The notes below the pieces were generated by a model that saw only the letters and a program-made list of their open reading frames with translations, was not told the DNA's origin and made no database searches. The position numbers were made by a program, and so were the translations under genes. A stretch of DNA of 6,016 nucleotides from CAZYMF01 sp964648215 (GTDB lineage Bacteria; Desulfobacterota; Binatia; HRBIN30; JACQVA1). The DNA is taken from the NCBI GenBank assembly GCA_964648215.1, contig CAZYMF010000262.1:1-6016 (forward strand), given 5' to 3'. The first letter of the stretch is position 1. Every line of letters starts with the position of its first letter. Shown here in pieces: positions 1 to 4,794 of this stretch.

Positions 1-46
1 ATTGACGCTCCCACGCCCGCCTTGCTAGAGGCAGCATCGTTGCCAC

Positions 47-51
47 GGAGG
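47..51 (+). promoter_or_regulatory. Ribosome binding site that sets the SRPBCC start
   Basis: GGAGG lies 6 nt upstream of the GTG at position 58, a near-ideal Shine-Dalgarno arrangement. It favours GTG 58 over the in-frame TTG at 22, which has no comparable site in front of it. This is read directly from the sequence. Confidence 0.7.
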
Positions 52-57
52 TCCGCC

Positions 58-525
58 GTGCCGAAGTTTCCTACCGAGGTCGAGAAGTCCGTCACCATCA
101 AGGTTCCCCTCGCCCGCGCCTACGAGTTCATGTGGGACGTCGTCGGCTCCTCGGGCTGCATCCCCGGGTTGAAGAGTTGCAAGCGGGTGGGCGACGATAT
201 CTACCGCTTCGTCTACGAGGAGCGTTCGACCGGGCCGGTGAGCCTGACGGTGCAGTACACGGCGCGGTACGAGGGCAACGGCAAGGACCGGATCAGCTTC
301 GAGAGCACGGAAGCGAAGGGCGACAACACCGACGTGAAGGGTCTGATCCGTTTGCAAGCCAGCGGCGAGGGTGCCACCAAGGTCACGCTCAAGCAGATGC
401 TGGCGCCCGATACGCCGGTGCCCCGGCTGCTGCAGGGATTGATTCGCTCGTTCGTCGAGGGCGAGGCGGCCGCGGGGCTGAAGGAGTACCTCGCCGGCGT
501 GAAGCAGGAGCTCGAGTCGGCTTGA
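58..525 (+). CDS. SRPBCC/START-like ligand-binding domain protein
   Basis: From GTG 58 this encodes 155 aa, a usual length for a single-domain SRPBCC (START/Bet v1-like) protein. These form a helix-grip fold with a deep hydrophobic pocket and bind or process lipids, polyketides or other hydrophobic ligands. The layout fits: an N-terminal strand (VEKSVTIKVPLARAYEFMWD, about residues 8-27) where the A-A-Y-EF-type helix follows the first strand, a P-G-L-K-S-C segment near 36-41, alternating strands to about 113, and a long C-terminal helix (about 120-154, PRLLQGLIRSFVEGEAAAGL onward). There is no signal peptide or membrane segment, so it is probably cytosolic. The ligand cannot be read from the sequence. 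TTG 22 would add 12 residues with no domain value. It converges on the TSUP gene with 21 bp between stop codons. Nothing upstream in the window shows whether it belongs to an operon. Confidence 0.8.
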   Translation: MPKFPTEVEKSVTIKVPLARAYEFMWDVVGSSGCIPGLKSCKRVGDDIYRFVYEERSTGPVSLTVQYTARYEGNGKDRISFESTEAKGDNTDVKGLIRLQASGEGATKVTLKQMLAPDTPVPRLLQGLIRSFVEGEAAAGLKEYLAGVKQELESA

Positions 526-531
526 ATCTCC

Positions 532-555
532 CGCGGCACGCCCGCCTCAGCCGCG
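532..555. terminator. Inverted repeat between convergent genes, possible bidirectional terminator
   Basis: CGCGGC (532-537) is the exact reverse complement of GCCGCG (550-555), giving a 6-bp all-GC stem with a 12-nt loop. It lies where the SRPBCC gene (ends 525) and the TSUP gene (ends 547) converge, and its right arm overlaps the last codons of the TSUP gene. There is no T-tract on either side, so it is not a classic intrinsic terminator. In DNA this GC-rich a 6-bp repeat may be chance. The position is the main argument for it. Confidence 0.25.
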
Positions 556-1491
556 CACCAGGCGGGAGAGGTCCCAGGCGATCATGATCACGGTGCCGCC
601 GACGACGAAGGCGAAGATCAGTCGCAGGACGCGATTGGGGAGGAAGTGCGTCGTCAACGCTCCCAGCTGCGAGCCGACCGACGAGCCGATCAGGATGGCC
701 ATCGCCAGCTTGAGGCTCACGTAGCCGTGCAGCGACTGCTCGATGGTGCCGACGGAGACGGTGACGAAGAGGAGCAGAACTCCGGTGCCGGCGGCGTTGC
801 GCAGGGACAGACCGAAGCCGTACAGCAGGATGGGCATGAAGAGCACGCCGCCGCCGATTCCCATCAGCCCCGACGCCATACCAAGGACGAATCCGAGATA
901 GGCGAGCAGGGGCACGGAGACCCGCTCCAGCTGGACCCGCGGCAGGTCGATGAAGGGTGGAATCCGCACCCGGGTGACGAGCGGGCCCGGAATCGTCACG
1001 TCGCCCCGCGGTACGGCCCGGCGGCGCGCCCGCCAGGCGTCGCGGAAGGTGTAGACGGCGATGCCCGACAGCAGGACGATGAACAAAACGTCGAGCACCA
1101 CCTCGACCGCCGGAACCGGGAGCCCGTGGCCGAGGCGCCAGCGCCCGAGACCGACCAGATAGGTCAGCAGCCGTGTGCCGGCATCGACGCCGAGCAGGCT
1201 GCCGCCCAGCATCACCAGATCGATGCGCGGCTCGCCGCGCTTGAGATGACGGTATTTGAGGAAGGAGGCGATCGAGGTGCCGCACTTCTGGCTGAGCGCG
1301 GAGCCGACGGCGATGGGCGCCGGAACGCCGAACACGTAGATCAGCAGCGGGGTCAGCAGAAACCCGCCGCCGACGCCGAACATGCCGGCCACGTAGCCGA
1401 TGAATAGACCGACGATCGCCAGCGCGGGAAGAAAGACGCTGTGCCCGATGTCGGCGCCGAGACGAAGCCAGAGGAAGTCCACCGCCGCCAC
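547..1491 (-). CDS. TauE/SafE (TSUP) family sulfite/organosulfonate-type anion permease
   Basis: A 314-aa polytopic inner-membrane protein of the TSUP (toluene sulfonate uptake permease, TauE/SafE, DUF81) family, whose members move sulfite, thiosulfate, sulfoacetate, sulfonates or related small anions. The internal duplication is clear: a glycine-rich GYVAGMFGVGGGFLLTPLL block at residues 32-50 recurs as GMASGLMGIGGGVLFMPILL at 204-223. Hydrophobic segments lie at about 19-54, 58-78, 92-116, 128-148, 192-225, 234-254, 258-281 and 287-307. A charged linker of about 40 residues (150-190) joins the two halves and is probably cytoplasmic. Length and motifs indicate an intact gene. The start is a GTG at 1491 with no strong ribosome binding site; GTG 1482 would also work, and both precede the first membrane segment. 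It follows a small membrane-protein gene by 26 bp and is probably co-transcribed with it, perhaps by translational coupling. No sulfur-metabolism enzyme is nearby, so the substrate is unknown. Confidence 0.92.
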   Translation of the reverse strand: MAAVDFLWLRLGADIGHSVFLPALAIVGLFIGYVAGMFGVGGGFLLTPLLIYVFGVPAPIAVGSALSQKCGTSIASFLKYRHLKRGEPRIDLVMLGGSLLGVDAGTRLLTYLVGLGRWRLGHGLPVPAVEVVLDVLFIVLLSGIAVYTFRDAWRARRRAVPRGDVTIPGPLVTRVRIPPFIDLPRVQLERVSVPLLAYLGFVLGMASGLMGIGGGVLFMPILLYGFGLSLRNAAGTGVLLLFVTVSVGTIEQSLHGYVSLKLAMAILIGSSVGSQLGALTTHFLPNRVLRLIFAFVVGGTVIMIAWDLSRLVRG

Positions 1492-1517
1492 TCAGCTGGA
1501 TCCGAGCTGTGCCCCGC

Positions 1518-1691
1518 CTAGATGTGGTACTCGATCGGGGGCAGGGTGGCGTCGTTGTTCCCCTGGTCTTTGCGACGGCCGTGCCGCAGCACCATTCCTT
1601 CGATCGCGTTCGAGGCCAACAGCACCACCAGCCCCCACGCTACCGGCACGACGACACAGGCCAGCGCGTAGCCGATCTGGTCCCAGGTCAT
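1518..1691 (-). CDS. Small single-pass membrane protein upstream of the TSUP permease
   Basis: I do not recognise this 57-aa product. From ATG 1691 it begins MTWDQIGYAL and has one strong hydrophobic stretch (about residues 6-29, IGYALACVVVPVAWGLVVLL plus flanks). A basic patch, RHGRRK (36-41), follows, then a polar tail ending LPPIEYHI. The positive-inside rule would put the basic C-terminal side in the cytoplasm. AGAGG (plus-strand positions 1703-1707) lies 11 nt before the ATG, slightly far but usable. The frame is open back to a TTG at 1805 (95 aa), but the extra 38 residues show no domain and TTG has no good ribosome binding site, so I prefer the short form. Its stop is 26 bp before the permease GTG on the same strand, suggesting an operon and possibly a permease-associated subunit. 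That role is inference from position only. Confidence 0.6.
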   Translation of the reverse strand: MTWDQIGYALACVVVPVAWGLVVLLASNAIEGMVLRHGRRKDQGNNDATLPPIEYHI

Positions 1692-1815
1692 GACGTCGTG
1701 CGCCTCTGCTGCAAGCGGTGCATACGAGTGCACCAGAGGTAGCACGAGTTCGGGCGCGGGCCTACCCACGAAGCGCGGGAACCCGGTCGCCGCGAGTCCG
1801 CGCAACGAGGGCCGC

Positions 1816-2430
1816 TCAGGCCGGCACCAGCTTGGCTTCCAGTCGCGCGCGCACGGCCGGCCACTCGGCGTCGGTGATGCTGAAGTAGACGCTGTGGCGG
1901 ATCCGGCCGCTGATGGTGATCATGTGGTTGCGAAAGGTTCCTTCCTCCATCGCACCGATGCGCGCCAGGGCCCGGCGCGAGCGCTTGTTGAGGGAGTCGG
2001 TCTTGAACTCCACGCGGATGCAGCCGAGCTTCTCAAAGGCGTGGCGCAGCATCAGGTACTTGGCCTCGGTGTTGACGGCGGTGCGCTGCCAGGGCGGCGC
2101 GATCCAGGTGGAGCCGATCTCGACGCAGCGGTTGGTGCGGTCGATCTTGTGGAAGCGCGTGCTGCCGACCGGGCGCCCGCGGGCCAGCTCGACGGTGGCG
2201 AACGGCAGCGATTCGCCCGCCGCCTGCTGCCGCAGGGCCGTCTCCATGTAGTGGCGCATGTCCTCGGGTGTACGGCTGACGTGAAACGGGTTCCAGCGCC
2301 AGATCTCCGGGTCGAGGCCGACCTCGCAGAGGCCGGCGTGATGTCGCTCCAGGGCGAGCGGCTCGAGACGGATGTGGCGGCCGGTGAGTGTGACCGGCTC
2401 GACGGTCATCGGTGGCGGCTTGTCGCTCAT
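1816..2430 (-). CDS. GNAT-family N-acetyltransferase, RimJ/RimL type
   Basis: A complete 204-aa GNAT acetyltransferase of the RimJ/RimL-like group (COG1670). Such enzymes transfer acetyl from acetyl-CoA to an amino group, on protein N-termini, small molecules or antibiotics. It opens with the usual TLTGRHIRLEPL (residues 14-25). The acetyl-CoA region EIGSTWIAPPWQRTAVNTEA (105-124) occupies motif A, with the helix AKYLMLRHAFEKLGCIRVEF after it. FKTDSLNKRSRRALARIGA (142-160) is the typical late block containing the conserved Asn-x-x-Ser-x-x-Ala-x-x-x-x-Gly-Ala pattern, and EEGTFRNHM...GRIRHSVYFSI follows. No signal peptide or membrane segment is seen, so it is cytosolic. ATG 2430 has an AGGGAGA ribosome binding site 7 nt upstream. 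The gene leads the small membrane protein and TSUP genes on the same strand with a gap of about 124 bp, so shared transcription is possible but not shown. The substrate is unknown. Confidence 0.92.
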   Translation of the reverse strand: MSDKPPPMTVEPVTLTGRHIRLEPLALERHHAGLCEVGLDPEIWRWNPFHVSRTPEDMRHYMETALRQQAAGESLPFATVELARGRPVGSTRFHKIDRTNRCVEIGSTWIAPPWQRTAVNTEAKYLMLRHAFEKLGCIRVEFKTDSLNKRSRRALARIGAMEEGTFRNHMITISGRIRHSVYFSITDAEWPAVRARLEAKLVPA

Positions 2431-2437
2431 GCGCGTC

Positions 2438-2444
2438 TCTCCCT
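2438..2444 (-). promoter_or_regulatory. Ribosome binding site of the GNAT gene, partly within a small inverted repeat
   Basis: On the minus strand AGGGAGA sits 7 nt before ATG 2430, a strong Shine-Dalgarno match that supports the start. CTCCC (2439-2443) can pair with GGGAG (2447-2451) across a 3-nt loop, so the site could be partly sequestered in the mRNA. The stem is only 5 bp and may be incidental. Confidence 0.55.
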
Positions 2445-2474
2445 ACGGGAGGGGAGCCGGCGCGACAAGCGAGC

Positions 2475-2512
2475 TTCCACGGAGATGGAAACGCCGGGGA
2501 TCGCCTCGATCC
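2475..2512. repeat. Two short inverted repeats between the EthD-like fragment and the GNAT gene
   Basis: GGATCG (2498-2503) pairs exactly with CGATCC (2507-2512) around a 3-nt loop, and TTCCA (2475-2479) pairs with TGGAA (2486-2490) around a 6-nt loop. In the minus-strand transcript the first hairpin begins 5 nt after the stop of the EthD-like fragment and is followed by a GC-rich stretch and UUU. It could act as a weak terminator or processing site between that ORF and the GNAT gene. There is no long U-tract, so the function is uncertain. Confidence 0.3.
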
Positions 2513-2517
2513 GCCGC

Positions 2518-2655
2518 TCAGCCCTTCTCGACGCACTTGCGCATCGCCGGGTGATGCGTTAGCGCGACCGGAATATGGCCGGTGAGAAGCCGTCGCGCGT
2601 ATGGCTCGTGGCTGACGTCGCATCGGCGGCGACCGAGGAAGGTGAGCTTGACCAT
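2518..2655 (-). pseudogene. EthD-like domain fragment, N-terminal half only (probable gene remnant)
   Basis: A 45-codon ORF from ATG 2655 to TGA 2518. The product begins MVKLTFLGRRRCDVSHEPYA, continues with RRLLTGHIPVALTHHPAMRK and ends CVEKG. This matches the N-terminal pattern I know for EthD-family ferredoxin-like dimeric alpha-beta barrel proteins: a short first strand K-L-x-F-x-x-x-R-R, then D-x-S-H-E-x-(Y/F) opening the first helix, then H-x-P-L/V-A and a run to R-x-Y-V-x-N. Full EthD domains are about 95-110 residues, so the second half (later strands and helix) is missing. Where the family usually has a Y-V-x-N strand, this reads C-V-E-K-G-stop. Neither other frame downstream restores a recognisable second half. 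I see no good ribosome binding site. It lies 87 bp upstream of the GNAT gene on the same strand and is divergent from kup. A real short protein is possible, but a decayed gene or a sequencing error fits better. Confidence 0.55.
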
Positions 2656-2776
2656 GGCGCGTCAGTTGCCTAATTGCGGACGTGAAAAGGGTCAAGCCGC
2701 ACTGGCGAGCGCGGGTGGGTGCCTCGATGCCGCTGGATTCGACATCAAATGGAAGTAGCTTGAAGGCAGAGAGGGA
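2656..2776. promoter_or_regulatory. Divergent intergenic region between the EthD-like fragment and kup
   Basis: These 121 bp must hold the kup promoter and any promoter for the minus-strand cluster unless transcription starts inside the EthD-like fragment. On the minus strand TTGACC (plus positions 2690-2695) is a good -35 match, but no convincing -10 lies at the right spacing. On the plus strand I see no clear sigma-70 pair. No riboswitch or operator is recognisable; the region is too short for a typical c-di-AMP riboswitch leader. AAGG (2763-2766) and AGAGAGGG (2768-2775) precede the kup ATG. The second is very close to the start, so the first, with 10-nt spacing, is the likelier ribosome binding site. 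Confidence 0.4.
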
Positions 2777-4669
2777 ATGTCCACCGACAACACCCACCGC
2801 GCGCCCGAGGGGCGCTACCTCCTCACCCTGTCGCTGACCGCCCTGGGCGTGGTCTACGGGGACATCGGCACCAGTCCCCTGTACGCCATCCGCGAGTGCT
2901 TCTTCGGCGAGTACGCGGTGACGCCCAGCGCCGACAACATCCTGGGAGTGCTGTCGTTGATCGTCTGGGCGCTGGTGATCGTCATCTCCATCAAGTACCT
3001 CGCCTTCATCATGCGTGCCGACAACCGCGGTGAGGGTGGAATCCTGGCGCTCATGGCGCTGGCGCGGCCGGAGCACGGCCTGCGGGCACGCGGGGCGGCA
3101 TTTCTGGTGGTGATGGGATTGTTCGGCGCCGCGCTTCTCTATGGCGACGGCATGATCACGCCGGCCATCTCCGTGCTGAGCGCGATCGAAGGTCTGAAGG
3201 TGGCCACGCCGCTCTTCGATCCGTTCGTGATTCCGATCACCATCGCCATCCTGGTGGTGCTGTTCCTCTTTCAGTCCCAGGGGACGGCGCGCGTCGGCGC
3301 GGTCTTCGGGCCGATCATGCTGATCTGGTTCTTCGTCCTGGCCTTGCTGGGGATCAACGGCATCGTGCAGGAGCCGCACGTCCTGGCGGCGGTGAGCCCG
3401 GTGCACGCCCTCGATTTCTTCGTCAACAATCGCCTGCAGGGCTTCTTCGTGCTCGGCGCCGTCTTTCTCGTCGCCACCGGGGGCGAGGCGCTCTACGCCG
3501 ACATGGGTCACTTCGGCAAGCGGCCGATCCGGCTGGCGTGGTTCACGATCGTGCTTCCCGGGTTGTTGCTGAACTACTTCGGCCAGGGAGCTCTGCTGCT
3601 GCGCGAGCCCGGCTCGGCGCATCAACCCTTCTACCATCTGGCTCCGGATTGGGCGCTGTACCCGATGGTGGTGCTGGCGACCGTGGCCACCATCATCGCC
3701 TCGCAGGCGGTCATCTCCGGGTGTTTCTCGCTCGCGCGTCAGGCGGTCCAGCTCGGCTACAGCCCGCGCCTCGAGATCGACCATACCTCGTCGGCCGAGA
3801 TCGGACAGATCTACATCCCGCCGGTGAACTGGATCCTCATGGTCGCCACCATCGCCCTGGTGATCGGGTTCGAATCTTCCAGCCGCCTGGCGGCGGCCTA
3901 CGGTGTCGCGGTGTCGACGACGATGGTGATCACCACCGTTCTGTTCTACGTCGTCGCCACGGACCTGTGGAAGTGGAATCGTTGGCTGACGGCGCTCCTG
4001 GCGGGCAGCTTCCTGGTGGTCGATCTCGCGTTCTTCGTCGCCAACATCATCAAGATCGAGCACGGCGCCTGGTTTCCGCTGGTGGTCGCGATCATCGCGT
4101 TCACCTTGATGGAGACGTGGAAGCGCGGCCGCCAGATCCTGGCCGAGAATTTTCTCACCGGGGCGTTGCCGATCGAGCGCTTTCTCGACGACCTGGCGGT
4201 GAACCCGCCGCTGCGCGTCCCCGGCACCGCGGTCTTCATGACCGGGAACGTGGAAGGAACCCCGCTCGCGCTGTTGCACAACCTGAAGCACAACAAGGTG
4301 CTGCACGAGCGCATCTTGTTGCTGACGGTGTCGACCGAGGAGATCCCGCAGGTGCCGCGCGAGCTGCGCGCGGACGTGAAGCCGCTCGGCCACGGTTTCT
4401 ACCGCATCGTGGCGCACTACGGGTTCATCGAGGATCCCAACATTCCCAAGCTGTTCGAGTTGGTCAGCAGCAACGGCCTGGAGATCAAGCCGATGGAGAC
4501 CACCTTCTTCCTCGGACGGGAGACGTTGATTCCGAGCAAGAAGCCGGGCATGGCGATCTGGCGCGAGAAGCTCTTCTCCCTGATGTCGCGCAACGCGCAG
4601 CCGGCCACCGCCTTCTTCGACATTCCACCCAACCGCGTCGTCGAGCTGGGGGCGCAGATCGAGCTGTGA
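2777..4669 (+). CDS. kup: Kup-type potassium uptake protein (K+/H+ symporter, KUP/HAK/KT family)
   Basis: A complete 630-aa inner-membrane potassium transporter of the KUP/HAK/KT family (TrkD/Kup), which brings in K+ with protons and serves low-affinity uptake in E. coli. Hallmarks in order: GVVYGDIGTSPLYA (residues 24-37, first membrane helix with acidic D29), ADNRGEGGILAL (81-92), YGDGMITPAISVLSAIEGL (122-140), FLVATGGEALYADMGHFG (230-247, acidic E237 and D242), NYFGQGALLL (266-275), ASQAVISGCFSLARQAVQLG (308-327), EIGQIYIPPVNW (341-352) and AYGVAVSTTM (374-383). About 12 membrane segments span 18-445. A soluble C-terminal domain (about 450-630) carries PGTAVFMTG (482-490), LLHNLKHNKVLHER (499-512), the ETTFFLGRETLIPS block (574-587) and WREKLFSLMSRNAQPATAFF ending in NRVVELGAQIEL. 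Length matches E. coli Kup (622 aa). ATG 2777 is the only sensible start before the first motif. The stop is the last base triplet before the assembly gap, so downstream context is lost. Confidence 0.97.
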   Translation: MSTDNTHRAPEGRYLLTLSLTALGVVYGDIGTSPLYAIRECFFGEYAVTPSADNILGVLSLIVWALVIVISIKYLAFIMRADNRGEGGILALMALARPEHGLRARGAAFLVVMGLFGAALLYGDGMITPAISVLSAIEGLKVATPLFDPFVIPITIAILVVLFLFQSQGTARVGAVFGPIMLIWFFVLALLGINGIVQEPHVLAAVSPVHALDFFVNNRLQGFFVLGAVFLVATGGEALYADMGHFGKRPIRLAWFTIVLPGLLLNYFGQGALLLREPGSAHQPFYHLAPDWALYPMVVLATVATIIASQAVISGCFSLARQAVQLGYSPRLEIDHTSSAEIGQIYIPPVNWILMVATIALVIGFESSSRLAAAYGVAVSTTMVITTVLFYVVATDLWKWNRWLTALLAGSFLVVDLAFFVANIIKIEHGAWFPLVVAIIAFTLMETWKRGRQILAENFLTGALPIERFLDDLAVNPPLRVPGTAVFMTGNVEGTPLALLHNLKHNKVLHERILLLTVSTEEIPQVPRELRADVKPLGHGFYRIVAHYGFIEDPNIPKLFELVSSNGLEIKPMETTFFLGRETLIPSKKPGMAIWREKLFSLMSRNAQPATAFFDIPPNRVVELGAQIEL

Positions 4670-4769
4670 NNNNNNNNNNNNNNNNNNNNNNNNNNNNNNN
4701 NNNNNNNNNNNNNNNNNNNNNNNNNNNNNNNNNNNNNNNNNNNNNNNNNNNNNNNNNNNNNNNNNNNNN
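4670..4769. other. Assembly gap of 100 Ns
   Basis: Exactly 100 undetermined bases separate the kup stop codon (ends 4669) from the leader of the CoA-transferase gene. A round 100 is the convention for a scaffold gap of unknown size. The true distance, any genes within it, and the kup terminator are not visible. Any ORF drawn across it is artificial. Confidence 0.98.
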
Positions 4770-4783
4770 TGCGTAGCTCTTCG

Positions 4784-4790
4784 AAGGGGG
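4784..4790 (+). promoter_or_regulatory. Ribosome binding site of the CoA-transferase gene
   Basis: AAGGGGG ends 4 nt before ATG 4795. The purine-rich match supports this start. Only 25 nt of leader are present after the gap, so no promoter can be assessed. Confidence 0.55.
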
Positions 4791-4794
4791 ACTC

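Noticed and set aside
22..57. An upstream TTG start for the SRPBCC gene
   Set aside because: It has no Shine-Dalgarno site, adds no domain residues, and would place a strong GGAGG inside the coding sequence just before GTG 58.
389..1285. A 298-codon minus-strand frame overlapping the TSUP gene
   Set aside because: It is an Arg/Pro/Ala-rich shadow in another frame of the same strand; the TSUP frame shows membrane helices and duplicated glycine motifs.
2540..2558. Inverted repeat CGCATC / GATGCG with a 7-nt loop
   Set aside because: It lies inside the coding part of the EthD-like fragment and is explained by its codons; there is no other sign of regulatory use.
1690..2562. A 290-codon plus-strand frame opposite the GNAT gene
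   Set aside because: It is antisense to a clear acetyltransferase and shows no recognisable motif; it is a composition artefact.
2667..2695. A sigma-70-like promoter on the minus strand upstream of the EthD-like fragment
   Set aside because: The -35 box TTGACC is good, but at 17-bp spacing the -10 position reads TAGGCA, which matches poorly, so I do not annotate it as a promoter on its own.
2033..4417. A 794-codon open frame on the minus strand, antisense to kup and part of the GNAT gene
   Set aside because: Its translation is rich in Gln, His, Asp and Arg with no domain pattern, while the opposite strand carries all Kup family motifs in frame. Long antisense frames are common in GC-rich genes.
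4775..4785. A palindrome CTTCGAAG and a GCTCTTC motif next to the assembly gap
   Set aside because: Short palindromes like this occur often by chance, and nothing matches on the other side of the gap to suggest an element end or adapter.
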